A DNA stretch of 64,000 nt, from the NCBI RefSeq assembly GCF_004683885.1, contig NZ_CP038440.1, positions 1,708,001-1,772,000 of the forward strand, given 5' to 3'. This document shows positions 14,291-26,599 of this stretch, piece by piece. The stretch is from Brevundimonas sp. MF30-B. GTDB taxonomy: Bacteria > Pseudomonadota > Alphaproteobacteria > Caulobacterales > Caulobacteraceae. The position numbers and the translations under genes were made by a program. The notes beneath the pieces are model-generated. The model was not told the origin of the DNA and did not search any database. It saw only the letters and a list, made by a program, of their open reading frames with translations. Position 1 is the first letter of the stretch. The number at the start of each line of letters is the position of its first letter.

Positions 14291-15511
14291 GTGGTCGCCG
14301 ACGCGCTTGAAATTCAACTGGAAGGCCGGACGATCGGCGCCCTGACCGCCCTGGGCGGCGATCGATCCATTCTCACCTTCACCGACGCCTATGCCGAGGA
14401 TCCTGACCGGCCGCTCCTGAGCCTCGGCTTGAGAAACGCCCAGGGCGCGCTGCTGACCGACCACGCCGTGGTCCAGACCCGTGTCCACCCCTTCTTCTCC
14501 AACCTGCTGCCTGAGGGCGGACTCCGGGACTACCTGGCGCGCCGCGCCGGGGTGAAGGCCGTGCGCGAATACGCCCTTCTGCAGGTTCTGGGCTCGGATC
14601 TCCCGGGCGGCGTGACCCTGGTCCCCGTCGGCGAGCGACGCGCTGACAAAGAGGAGCCCGCGATCTCTGACCGCGCCGGTCAGGCGGGCGGACCGCTGCG
14701 CTTCTCCCTCGCCGGCGTACAGCTGAAATTCTCGGCCTCTTTGGAAGGCCGGGACCGCCTGACCATACCGGCGAGCGGGGCGGGGGGGGATTGGATCGTC
14801 AAACTGCCGTCGCCGCGTTGGGACGGCGTGGCCGAGAATGAGTTCTCGATGATGACCCTCGCCTCGGCGGTCGGCCTCGATGCGCCGGAGGTGCGGCTGA
14901 CGGGTCTCGACGCGATCGAAGGCCTGCCGGCTGACGTCGGCCGAGGCGCCGGCCAGGCCTTCGCGGTGCGTCGCTTCGATCGGGAGGCCGACGGGCGGCG
15001 CGTCCATATCGAGGACTTCGCCCAGGTCTTCGGCGTCTATCCCGAAGAGAAGTACGAGCGGGCGCGCTACCGGTCGATCCTGCGTGTCCTGTGGCACGAG
15101 ATCGGCGAGGCCGCCGCGCGGGAGTTCATCGGCAGGCTGGTGTTCAACACCCTGATCGGCAACGCCGACATGCATCTGAAGAACTGGTCGTTGATCTACC
15201 CCGATGGCCGCACGCCGTCCCTGGCGCCGGGCTACGACTTCCTGACTACGACGACCTATATCCCCGATGAGAACGCCGCTCTGCGTTATGAAACGACCCG
15301 AAGGATGGCCGGGTTCGGCGCAGAGGAACTCGTCCGGATGGCCGCCAGGGCGGGCGTGCCGGAGACGATGGCTCTGGATGCGGGGCGATGGATGGTCCAG
15401 CGGTTCCAGGACGTCTGGGCGGCGCAGAAAGCCAACCTGCCCCTGAGCGCGGCGATCCGGGAGGAGGTCGACAGCAGGCTGCGGGTCCTGCCGATCGCCG
15501 CGCTCCGCTAG
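14291..15511 (+). CDS. HipA-like serine/threonine kinase toxin
   Basis: A 406-residue protein starting with GTG. It has the HipA N-terminal domain (SLGLRNAQGALLTDHAVVQT, then FFSNLLPEGGLRDYL), the activation-type segment RFSLAGVQLKF, the nucleotide-binding lysine block DWIVKLPSPRW, and the catalytic kinase motifs LVFNTLIGNADMHLKNWSL (the N-D/N region of HipA) and LAPGYDFLTT. HipA proteins phosphorylate tRNA ligases such as GltX and arrest growth. It ends 3 bp from the convergent DUF2971 gene. All kinase motifs look intact. Confidence 0.87.
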   Translation: MVADALEIQLEGRTIGALTALGGDRSILTFTDAYAEDPDRPLLSLGLRNAQGALLTDHAVVQTRVHPFFSNLLPEGGLRDYLARRAGVKAVREYALLQVLGSDLPGGVTLVPVGERRADKEEPAISDRAGQAGGPLRFSLAGVQLKFSASLEGRDRLTIPASGAGGDWIVKLPSPRWDGVAENEFSMMTLASAVGLDAPEVRLTGLDAIEGLPADVGRGAGQAFAVRRFDREADGRRVHIEDFAQVFGVYPEEKYERARYRSILRVLWHEIGEAAAREFIGRLVFNTLIGNADMHLKNWSLIYPDGRTPSLAPGYDFLTTTTYIPDENAALRYETTRRMAGFGAEELVRMAARAGVPETMALDAGRWMVQRFQDVWAAQKANLPLSAAIREEVDSRLRVLPIAALR

Positions 15512-15514
15512 GCG

Positions 15515-16381
15515 TCAGTCGATCTCGACCGAGAAGGAGTTGGTCGACAGGCTCGCCTTTCGCACCGGGAGGTGAGGGACCCTGGAGCGGGCCAGCAGAT
15601 CCCGAAGTCTCGCCTCATTGTCCGACGACATCCTCGGGCCGAGGATCACGGAAAGCAGGCCGTCGGGCTGGAACGGCAGGCTGGTCTGCCGCGGCGCCGT
15701 GTAGACGATCCGGACCTCCCGCTCATACGCCCAGTCCGCGGCCTTGGTGTAGAACACCAGCTTGTCGCTCTCCGCCTGACGCAGATTGTCGTCCGAGTAG
15801 CCGGTGCGTTTCCGCGCCGAGAGCTCCAGGGCCAGGCTGAGCGGATAGGTCGGGCGATGGGTCGAGTAGGACACATAGCCGAAGTTCGAGAGGCGGCGCT
15901 CGAAAGCGCCGCCCGTGAAATGCAGGCAGGCTCCCTCGTAGCTGTTGGCGTAGTGCGACCAGAGCAGAGGCGAATCCGAGCGGTCGCAAAAGGCGATGAT
16001 CCGGGCGCCCTGCTGTATTTTCGCGAAAAGCTCGCGGGCCTCGGCTTCGTATCGGGCCACGTCCGCGAACAGGACGTTCGGATCCCAGGGCTCGCCCTTG
16101 AGGCGGGCGGCCAGGGGCGCGCGTTCGCCCAGGGCCCGGGCGATGGTGACCGGACGCAGGTCGTTGAACAGATGCGGCGACAGTTCGTACGGATCGTTCA
16201 GGGCGTTGTAGGTCGAGCCGACGAGTTCGCAGGCGTTCAGGGTCCGCTCCAGGAGATCCCATGACTTCTTGCCGTTGAGGCCGACGTATTTGAAGATCGA
16301 CTGATGCGGCGACGGCCGCTTGAGGGAGACGTCGAGCGCCAGGCGTTCGAGTTCGCCGCTGGTCCAGTCTTCGAACGACAT
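15515..16381 (-). CDS. DUF2971 family protein
   Basis: A 288-residue protein. The family-type blocks are SIFKYVGLN near the N-terminus, FCDRSDSPLLWSHYANSYEG in the middle (the conserved LWxHYAxxxxG), DKLVFYTKAADWAYEREVRI (KxxxWxYExExR) and LLSVILGPRMSS near the end. Function is unknown; members are frequent in defence islands, which fits this location. It is convergent with hipA. Confidence 0.8.
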   Translation of the reverse strand: MSFEDWTSGELERLALDVSLKRPSPHQSIFKYVGLNGKKSWDLLERTLNACELVGSTYNALNDPYELSPHLFNDLRPVTIARALGERAPLAARLKGEPWDPNVLFADVARYEAEARELFAKIQQGARIIAFCDRSDSPLLWSHYANSYEGACLHFTGGAFERRLSNFGYVSYSTHRPTYPLSLALELSARKRTGYSDDNLRQAESDKLVFYTKAADWAYEREVRIVYTAPRQTSLPFQPDGLLSVILGPRMSSDNEARLRDLLARSRVPHLPVRKASLSTNSFSVEID

Positions 16382-16540
16382 TCTGTGCTCCGTTTCGGCT
16401 TTTCATCCTGGAACAGACCGGAGGCGGCGCCCAGAACCGCCGCGCCCGCAAGCGCCGTCATTCAGCCTGACGACAGACCCTCGACGGGGCACGATGGCCG
16501 GCCCGCGCGGACTGACGACGCGAGACCAGACCCGAAGTCG

Positions 16541-17152
16541 TCAAGCCGGGACCTCGTCGCCGAACCCGTCCAACCAGTCGTCCTCGTCGATCTCGTCGTC
16601 GACGGGCCAGGTGGGGAAGACGTACGACCGGTTCGACAGACCTTCCAGGGCGAACCCCATCGTCAGGCCCGTGCAGGCGAGGTGCAGGTGTCCGTCCGCC
16701 AGGGTGCTGTCCACGATCCGGACGATGCTGCTGGCGCTTTTCCCGCCCTGCATCCAGCTGGCCCAGGCCGAGGCGGACACCGCTTCCCAACGGTCGACCG
16801 TGAAGCTGACCCGGACCCGGTTCGCCTGGCGACGGACCTCGGCGATCTGACCGGGGCCCGCGGTGAGGCGGGCGCGCTGCTTGAAAAGATGGCGGCCCTG
16901 GACGAGGATCAGGTCGCCCGGCTTGACCACATTGGCGAGGAGACCCCGATCGAGGTCGTCGCTGATATTGTAGACGGCGGCGCTGGCGAGCACGGTTTCC
17001 AGCACCTCGCGCACATAGGCGTAGAGCACATTGCCGTCGCCGCCCTGGTAGCGGTAGGGCGTGTGGTGGCCGGGGTTCTCAAGTTCGCCGTCGTCATCGA
17101 CCAGGCCTCGAAGCCGCGCGGCGCGGAAGCGGCTGAGCGCGGTCAGGCGCAC
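16541..17152 (-). CDS. Unknown protein, probably 5'-truncated
   Basis: 203 residues from a GTG at 17152, but the same frame remains open upstream with plausible coding sequence (GHHWWWFNHQRLFELAAALG) and no start codon before the transposase gene. The original N-terminus is therefore probably lost. Visible features are a strand-rich centre (VVKPGDLILVQGRHLFKQ), a Trp-rich segment (SASAWASWMQGGK) and a very acidic C-terminus (DDEIDEDDWLDGFGDE). No family recognised. Confidence 0.55.
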   Translation of the reverse strand: MRLTALSRFRAARLRGLVDDDGELENPGHHTPYRYQGGDGNVLYAYVREVLETVLASAAVYNISDDLDRGLLANVVKPGDLILVQGRHLFKQRARLTAGPGQIAEVRRQANRVRVSFTVDRWEAVSASAWASWMQGGKSASSIVRIVDSTLADGHLHLACTGLTMGFALEGLSNRSYVFPTWPVDDEIDEDDWLDGFGDEVPA

Positions 17153-17297
17153 GCCGAGCGCGGCGGCCAGCTCGAACAGGCGTTGGTGATTGAACCACCA
17201 CCAATGGTGGCCGGACAGTCGCGACGCCTCAAGGATCGCCCGGGCGTGGCAGTGGTCCCTTATGATTTTGAGGATTGACGATGAACGCGAGTTGGCC

Positions 17298-17318
17298 CCT
17301 CTGACCGCAGGTCAGAGG
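17298..17318. terminator. Hairpin at the transposase stop codon
   Basis: CCTCTGACC-GCA-GGTCAGAGG is a perfect 9-bp stem with a 3-base loop and overlaps the transposase stop. It lacks a following T-run. It may terminate transcription by structure alone or be part of an element end. Confidence 0.5.
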
Positions 17319-18535
17319 CGGCCGCGCCAGAAGTTCCGCTCGTGGAAACAGTCGCGGCACAGGGTGAAATTGCCGGGGGTGGCCTGCTCGCCGTAGACCC
17401 TGGCCTCATCAAGCGTCTTGAACGGCAGCCAGATTCCACTGGTGCCCATGTAGCCCTTCACCCCCGCCCCTTGGTTGCACCAGCGACAGTCGGGATGGTG
17501 CGCCTTGGACGCCTTCTGCTGGAGTGAATGATAGAGCCAGATCAGGTTGGGATCATCGATCTCGATCTCGGGGATGTCGAAGTCCAGAAGGACGGGATCA
17601 ATCTCGTCGAGAGCGTCAGGGAACTCTTCACGATAGATTTCCGCTGCCCGTATCAAGTCGGGCGCCTGCCAAAGCCGCTGATCGATACCGGCCGCCATCG
17701 CGGGGGTCTGTTTCCTGCGTTCCTGGACGAATGCGTAGTTGTAGCCCCACGCCCACAGTGAAAATTGGTCGCAGTGCTGAGCGAAGCGTTTCGATCCTGC
17801 CTTGGACTTCTTATGGACCCGCATGTTCCTGGCCCGCGCGGAACTGTTAACGGCCTCGTTCATCTGGGTGTTGAAACCGTCAGGGTCGCGAAGGGTGCCC
17901 TGGACAATTTCTCTACGGATACCCCCGAACATGCGCTTCTTCAGCGTGCGTCCGTCCTTAGTCTCGTAGGTCGATTCCTTGATGAATTTTCCGTAGTTGT
18001 AGGGGTAGCCGTCCTCCTTGATCACCGAGCCGTAGCTGCCGTGACCATCCGTGATCAGTTCCGGCACATGCACGTATGATCCGTCGGGCTTGCGGGCTAG
18101 GCGTGCATCGAAATCTTTGATGAATCGTCGTGTGTCCTCGACCCCATTGGAAGGCGCGACCATGTGCGAAACGATGAAACCGGTATCGCTTTCGACCGCC
18201 AGGAAGTGCAGAAACCGACCGGCAAGGACGACGGGACTTTTGATGTCGGCGGCGTTGTGCGCCTTGGCGAGGACGTAGCTGTAGAACTCGTCCATCTGGA
18301 AGTATCGCAAGGTGAGCGCGGTCTGCTGCATCAGCAGGTGGCGAGCGGTTCGACCGAGCCAACGGGCATGTCTAGCCACCGTCTTTCGGTCGATGTCTTC
18401 GTCTTCGGCGATCGTTCGTTGAGGTCGCCCGCGCATCAACGCGCGGGCGAGACGCTCTTGCCGATCCTTCGTAAGAAAGTTCGCCACTTCGGCGCTCCCT
18501 TGCACGGGGAGTCTCAGTAGCAACCAATCAGACAC
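17312..18535 (-). mobile_element. DDE transposase, IS1/IS1595-like
   Basis: A 407-residue protein from a GTG start. An N-terminal HTH (TIAEDEDIDRKTVARHARWL) precedes a DDE core with QMDEFYSYV (first Asp), ELITDGHGSYG (second Asp) and MNEAVNSSARARNMRVHKK (catalytic Glu and the basic stretch seen in IS1-type enzymes). The C-terminal tail has CRWCNQ and LCRDCFHERNFW, forming a probable zinc-binding end. I could not define terminal inverted repeats or a target duplication by eye. Its position suggests that it truncated the neighbouring gene at 16541. Confidence 0.75.
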
Positions 18536-18546
18536 ATTTCAACATA

Positions 18547-18682
18547 ATATCGGGATAAGCCGATACGTCATGAATGTTGACATAGATGGCATTCGATGTC
18601 AGGAATCTTGACGTAATGGCGTTTGACTTTTCTCGATAATTCGATAGAGTCCGCTTCTCATTATATCGGCGGAGTCCGACAT
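18547..18682. promoter_or_regulatory. Two similar palindromes upstream of arsR
   Basis: ATATCGG-GATAAG-CCGATA (about 18547-18566) and ATATCGG-CGGAGT-CCGACA (about 18664-18682, abutting the ATG) share the same half-sites and 6-bp spacing. They are probable operators for the ArsR regulator; the second would block its own start. Confidence 0.55.
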
Positions 18683-19000
18683 ATGGATCAAGATGCAGCC
18701 ATTACGGCGTTCGGTGCGTTGGCCACCCCTTCCCGCGTGGACATCCTTCGCCTCCTAGCCACACAAGCCCCGCCCGAGGGGCTCAAGTCGGGCGAGATCG
18801 CGCGTCGGCTGAATGTTCAGCAGAACACGCTTTCGACCCAACTGATGATGCTCTCCCATGCGCGGCTGGTGCTCCATCGTCGAGAAGGCCGCTCGATCTT
18901 CTACCGGCTTGATCGAGAAAACCTGCGCGCGCTGGCGGACTTCATCCTGGTGGATTGCGGTGGCGGAAGCGTCGAGGCCAAGCGGAGACGAGCCGCCTAG
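18683..19000 (+). CDS. ArsR-family transcriptional repressor
   Basis: A 105-residue winged-helix protein starting MDQDAAITAFGAL. TPSRVDILRLLATQ, SGEIARRLNVQQNTLSTQLM and RREGRSIFYRL are the typical ArsR helices and wing. The CxC metal-binding motif of classical ArsR/SmtB sensors in the recognition helix is absent. The only cysteine I see is in the C-terminal VDCGGG. It may sense through other residues or sense something other than As/Cd. It is convergent with the MFS exporter gene. Confidence 0.85.
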   Translation: MDQDAAITAFGALATPSRVDILRLLATQAPPEGLKSGEIARRLNVQQNTLSTQLMMLSHARLVLHRREGRSIFYRLDRENLRALADFILVDCGGGSVEAKRRRAA

Positions 19001-19077
19001 AAATCGAAATCATTTGCGACGCTACGCCCGCCGGAAAGCAGCTTGCCCCCAACTTAGCCTAACGCGGGAGCAATCGC

Positions 19078-20391
19078 TTATCCCGGCCAACGGGGATGGT
19101 GCTCGTCAATGACATAGGCGTGCGAATGACCCTCCCCGCCCAGGGCGTGCGCCTGAAGATGCGGATGGTCGGGCGACAGGTCGGGGTGCGTATGCGGCAA
19201 TTGCTGGGGGTCACGGCGGGGCCAGAGGAGCAATCCAAGGATCAGGCCGACGCCGCATAGGAGGCCCAGGACGATGAAGGCGGCCGGGAGCCCCGCCCCG
19301 GCGCTGGCGAACCCCGCGACCGGATAGGCGATGAGCCAGCAGGCATGGGAAACCGCGAAGTGGGCCGCGAACAGCGCCGGGCGGTCCTCGGACGAGGATG
19401 AGCGGCGCAAGGCGCGCCCGACAGGCACGAGGGTGAGGCCGTAGCCCGCCCCCATGACCACCCACAGACCGAGCAACATCTCGTAGCGGGTCGCCAGGAC
19501 CGCGCCTGCGAACAGCATCGTCATCATGAGCGCCGCCCCGGCCGCCATCGCCAGACGGTCGGCGATCCTCTCCAGCAGGCGAGGCAGGGCCAAGGCCGCG
19601 CCCATCGAGCCGGCGCCGAAGGCCGCCAGCGCCCAGGCCGTGGCCTGCTCCGAAAGGCCGAAGCGCGACTGGACCAGGACCACGGTATTGACGAACACCA
19701 TGGCCCCGCCCGCCGCCGTCGCCAGGCTGAAGGCCAGGACGCCTCTCAGCCGGGGCGTCAGGACGAACAGCCGGAGCCCGGCGGTCAGGCGATGAAGGAA
19801 CGGCCTTGGCGTCGCAGCCGCCCCCGTGGGCACGACCGCCGACAGGACCAACAATGACGACAGGCCGAACCCCAAGGCGGTGCCGCCGAACAGGCCGCTC
19901 CAAGTGACCACCGTCAGCAAGACGGCCGCCAGCACGGGGCTGGCGAGGCTTTCAAGGTCGGCGGCGAGACGGGAGAGGGAAAGGGCCTTGGTGTATTCCC
20001 GTTCATCAGGAAGCAGGTCGGGGATCATGGCCTGGAAGGCTGGCGTGAAGGCGGCGGCGGCGACGTAGAGAACCGTCATCAGGGCGTAGACCTGCCAGGC
20101 TTCACTCACGAACGGCAGGGCGGCGGCGACGCCCGCCCGCACCAGGTCGAGGCCGATCAACAGCGCCTTTCGAGGCACGCGGGCCGCGAGCGCGCTGGCG
20201 AACGGCGCGACGCCGACGTAGGCGACCATCTTGATCCCGAGAACCAGTCCCAGGATCTCGCCGGCGCCGGCGCCCGCCAGATCATGAGCGAGCAGACCGA
20301 GCGCCACAGTCGCCAACCCGGTCCCCAGCAAGGCGACGACCTGTGCGCCGAACAGACGGCGGTAGGCCGGGTTGCGAAGCGGAGAGAACAT
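19078..20391 (-). CDS. MFS exporter with histidine-rich tail, metal-resistance type
   Basis: A 437-residue, 12-helix major facilitator. The first loop has RNPAYRRLFGAQVV, and the charged cytoplasmic loop AARVPRKALL follows helix 2-3. The last ~35 residues are cytosolic and rich in His (HTHPDLSPDHPHL, then GGEGHSHAYVIDEHH), as in NreB/NrsD-type nickel exporters. A clear AGGAAAGG site precedes the ATG. It lies 21 bp downstream of the RND pump gene on the same strand and is likely the end of that metal-efflux operon. The ion is probably Ni, Co or Zn; this cannot be fixed from sequence. Confidence 0.8.
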   Translation of the reverse strand: MFSPLRNPAYRRLFGAQVVALLGTGLATVALGLLAHDLAGAGAGEILGLVLGIKMVAYVGVAPFASALAARVPRKALLIGLDLVRAGVAAALPFVSEAWQVYALMTVLYVAAAAFTPAFQAMIPDLLPDEREYTKALSLSRLAADLESLASPVLAAVLLTVVTWSGLFGGTALGFGLSSLLVLSAVVPTGAAATPRPFLHRLTAGLRLFVLTPRLRGVLAFSLATAAGGAMVFVNTVVLVQSRFGLSEQATAWALAAFGAGSMGAALALPRLLERIADRLAMAAGAALMMTMLFAGAVLATRYEMLLGLWVVMGAGYGLTLVPVGRALRRSSSSEDRPALFAAHFAVSHACWLIAYPVAGFASAGAGLPAAFIVLGLLCGVGLILGLLLWPRRDPQQLPHTHPDLSPDHPHLQAHALGGEGHSHAYVIDEHHPRWPG

Positions 20392-20412
20392 TCCGTCGGC
20401 CTTTCCTGGTCC

Positions 20413-23553
<3,141 letters not shown>

Positions 23554-23565
23554 CGGCCTGTTCCC

Positions 23566-25068
23566 TTAGTGCGCGTGGCCGTGCCCGAAGGCGTCCGGCG
23601 AGGCGGCTGCGGCGCGCACGGCGGCGGCTCCGACAGTGACGACGCGCTCGCCGCCACGCAGGTCGCCGGTGACGGCGATGCGGTCGCCGCTCTGCGCGTC
23701 GCGTTGAACCAGGCGTCGCTCGAAGGCCTCACCGGAGACCTGGACATAGACCACGTCCTGGCCGTTTTCGTTGATGATGGCCGACGCGGGCACGCTGAGG
23801 GTGCGCAGGGCTCCTCCGCTGACGATCCGGCCTTGCACCCGCTGCCCTGGTCGAAGAGCGGAGCCCCTGTAGGCGAAGATCACCTCGGCGGTGCGGGTGC
23901 GCTGGTCGATGAAGCCAGCGTCCGCCACGCGAACCAGACCTGGCAGGTCGAGCCGTTCGCCATCCACGATGATGTCCAGCCCCGTGGCCGAGCCCAGCCC
24001 TGCCGCCTGGGCCTCCGGGACGCGAGCGACGAGCCAGAGCGACGTCGGGTCGCCGATACGCATGAGTTCGACGCCCGCTTCCACAGGCGCGCCGCGAACG
24101 ATCGAGGACGTCAGCACGCGCCCGGAGATCGGCGCCACAAGCGGCACGCCCGCGCCGCCTCCGCCGAGGGCGGCCCGGCGTCTCTGAGCGGCGGACAGTT
24201 GCGCTTGCGCCAGCCGTTCTGCGGTTCGCGCTTCGTCCAGCCGCCTTTGGGGAGCGGCTTCGGCGGAGACCAGCCTTTCCATGCGCGCCACCTCGCGTTG
24301 CGCCGCGTCCAGAGCGATCCGCGCTTCCGACACGCCCAGGTCCAGGGAGGCGACATCCTCGCCTCCGCCCAACTGAGCGGCTACGGTCGCCAACTGCTGG
24401 CCCGCACGAACGGTCATGCCCGGCGCGGGAACCGACGCCCCGGTGCGGATCACGCCGGCCACGGGAGAGGCAATCACCGCTTCCGCGTTGGGCGCCAGCC
24501 GCACATCCACGGCGACCGGCGCTGTCTGGGCCAGCAGCCCATCCACGACCGGTTCGGCGCGGAAGGGAATGCGCCACTGCACCTCCTTCGGGAAGGCGAT
24601 GCGTTCGGGATTTTCTTCATGAGGCGGGGCGGCGCGAGCGCCCGCCTCGCTGGTCGCATGGACCGTCACCTGGCCCAGGTCGTGGATGCTCTCGCCCTGG
24701 GGGCCGACATGACGCAGCCTGAGCCGCGCCGTGCCGGAACGAGTCGCCGTCAACAAGGGGCGGAAGATGCCCGGCGTGTCCGACACCTCCGCCGAGGCGC
24801 TGTCGACATGCCCGTCGGGCCACGTCAGTTCGGCGATCAGCCGTCCATCGGTCACCGCGCGATAGTCGGAAATCCGGCTGAGATGCGCGTCGAAGCGGCG
24901 ACGGCGATCCAGGACCAGCGGCCGGTATTCGACGAACAACTCCGTCGCCGGGCTGTAGTGCGTAACGGTGACGCTCCCCGCCTCGGGCGCTTCGGCGGCC
25001 GGTTGGCCGCCATCCGAACAGGCGGAGATGAGAACAAGCGCCGCGAGGGCGGGAAGCATCGCCTTCAT
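23566..25068 (-). CDS. RND periplasmic adaptor (membrane fusion protein), lipoprotein
   Basis: A 500-residue CzcB-like adaptor. The lipobox LVLISAC sits after a short hydrophobic signal. An unusual N-terminal domain of about 150 residues (SVTVTHYSPATELFVEYRPL onward) precedes the barrel-sandwich core starting near ASPVAGVIRTG. A coiled hairpin (SLDLGVSEARIALDAAQREV) and the beta-barrel follow. The C-terminus ends in the metal-binding-like FGHGHAH. It connects the RND pump with the TolC-type channel encoded just upstream. Confidence 0.87.
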   Translation of the reverse strand: MKAMLPALAALVLISACSDGGQPAAEAPEAGSVTVTHYSPATELFVEYRPLVLDRRRRFDAHLSRISDYRAVTDGRLIAELTWPDGHVDSASAEVSDTPGIFRPLLTATRSGTARLRLRHVGPQGESIHDLGQVTVHATSEAGARAAPPHEENPERIAFPKEVQWRIPFRAEPVVDGLLAQTAPVAVDVRLAPNAEAVIASPVAGVIRTGASVPAPGMTVRAGQQLATVAAQLGGGEDVASLDLGVSEARIALDAAQREVARMERLVSAEAAPQRRLDEARTAERLAQAQLSAAQRRRAALGGGGAGVPLVAPISGRVLTSSIVRGAPVEAGVELMRIGDPTSLWLVARVPEAQAAGLGSATGLDIIVDGERLDLPGLVRVADAGFIDQRTRTAEVIFAYRGSALRPGQRVQGRIVSGGALRTLSVPASAIINENGQDVVYVQVSGEAFERRLVQRDAQSGDRIAVTGDLRGGERVVTVGAAAVRAAAASPDAFGHGHAH

Positions 25069-25083
25069 CGAAGGAATATCCTC

Positions 25084-25308
25084 TTAGTGAGCGTGGTCGG
25101 CGTCTTCGCCGTCATGGGGGTGGCCGTGGTCCTCGGCGGTCGGCTCGACCGCGTCGTCGTCGTCGTGCGCGGTCGTATCAGCCGGTGCTGGCGCCTCGGC
25201 CGTCGCTGCTGTCGTGGGAGTTTCGGTCTCGCCCTGCGGCTCGGCCGCCGGGGAACAAGCGGCGAGCAGGGCGGCGAAGGTGCCGGTCAGGATCAGTTGG
25301 GTCTTCAT
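25084..25308 (-). CDS. Small His/Asp-rich lipoprotein
   Basis: 74 residues: a signal with lipobox ALLAACSP, then Thr/Pro/Ala linker, then an acidic and His-rich tail (AHDDDDAVEPTAEDHGHPHD, ending HAH). It lies inside the RND operon; its start overlaps the end of the upstream TolC-type gene by 4 bp. It probably acts as a periplasmic metal buffer or delivery protein for the pump. No named family recognised. Confidence 0.75.
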   Translation of the reverse strand: MKTQLILTGTFAALLAACSPAAEPQGETETPTTAATAEAPAPADTTAHDDDDAVEPTAEDHGHPHDGEDADHAH

Positions 25309-26537
25309 GGGTTTGGTCCTCCTTGGGCCAATTCGAGTTCGATCGCGGCCAGGTTGGCGCGCCCCGTCATCTCGATGATGGAAAGTTCCGCCTCGTGGGC
25401 GGCGCGATAGGCGTCGACCAAGTCGGTCACGCCGGTTTCACCGGCCTGGTAGGCAGTCTCGGCGGTGACGCCCAAGCGCCCTGCGTCGTCACGGGCCGTC
25501 TCGGCGATGCGAACAGCTTCCACGGCGGCGACGGCGCGGGCTTCCGCCGCATCGACCTCGGCCAGCGCCTCGCGGCGCGCTAAAGCGAGGTCAGCGGCCT
25601 CGGCGTGTTCGAGGGCGCGGGCTTCCCTCACTCGGGCCGATCCCCTGTCGAACAGCGGGATGGTGACGCCGACCGACACTTGCGGGCCGTCGGCTTCGAA
25701 GCCCAGGGCTTCAACGCGGCGCCATCCCACGCCGAGTTGAACTTCGGGCCAGCGGGACCGCTCCGCCGCTCGTGTCGTGTAACCAGCGGCCTCGACACGC
25801 CGCTCTCGGGCGACGAGGTCAGGGCGCTCGGGCTCCCTGCTAGGGATCAGCATCGGCGACCGGAGCGGTTCCGCCGCGATGGCGCCGGGCGTTCCGGTCA
25901 GTCGTGCGAGCGTTGCGCATTCCGCAGTGATCTCGCCCTCGGCCAGGCGCACCTCGGCTTCGGCCGCGCGCGCCTCCACCCTGACGCGACGGAGATCATA
26001 GACGGCGGTGTCGCCGGCTGCGGATCGCTCCGTCACGATCCGCTCCGCGTCGATTAGGCGATCCCGGTATCCTGCCGTCGCGGCGGCGCGCTCGACGGCG
26101 ACCGCACAGCCGACATAGGCGCGGCGAGTCTGGGCTCTGCGTTCATGGGCGCGACGCTGGACGTCGGCGTCGGTCGCCTCGGCTTCCGCGACCGCCGCCC
26201 CTCGCAAGGCCGAGCGGCGGCCCGTCAGGTCGAGGGGCTGGACGAACCCGATCTCCCACTCCTCCTCGTCCTCCACCGGACCGGACAAGGTGTTGCGGCT
26301 TACGGACAAGGATGAGTTCTCGAAGCGGGTGATCGCCTCGGCTCCCGCTCGGGCTGCATCGCGGCGCGCCTGGGCGCCGCGCGCGAAATCTCCATCGCCC
26401 AAGGCGAGGGACACCGCTTCCGCCTCGGTCAGGCGCGTGGGAACGGCTTGGGCGTGGGAGGGAGCCGCCGCAAAAAGCGGCGCCGCCACGAGGACGAGCG
26501 ATCCGCAAAGGCGGACGCTCCGAAAATGGGAAGACAT
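25305..26537 (-). CDS. TolC-family outer membrane channel of the RND system (CzcC-like)
   Basis: A 410-residue protein with signal peptide ending SHAQA. Two repeats of the outer-membrane efflux protein family are visible, including the segments EIGFVQPLDLTGRR and VGVTIPLFDRGSARVREA, and the long helical stretches rich in Ala/Glu/Arg. It is the first gene of the operon and supplies the outer-membrane exit duct. Confidence 0.87.
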   Translation of the reverse strand: MSSHFRSVRLCGSLVLVAAPLFAAAPSHAQAVPTRLTEAEAVSLALGDGDFARGAQARRDAARAGAEAITRFENSSLSVSRNTLSGPVEDEEEWEIGFVQPLDLTGRRSALRGAAVAEAEATDADVQRRAHERRAQTRRAYVGCAVAVERAAATAGYRDRLIDAERIVTERSAAGDTAVYDLRRVRVEARAAEAEVRLAEGEITAECATLARLTGTPGAIAAEPLRSPMLIPSREPERPDLVARERRVEAAGYTTRAAERSRWPEVQLGVGWRRVEALGFEADGPQVSVGVTIPLFDRGSARVREARALEHAEAADLALARREALAEVDAAEARAVAAVEAVRIAETARDDAGRLGVTAETAYQAGETGVTDLVDAYRAAHEAELSIIEMTGRANLAAIELELAQGGPNP

Positions 26538-26599
26538 CTAGGGCTCCGATCGAACGACAGACGATCGCCGCGCCCAGCAGGGCGCGCCGACGGCGACGA

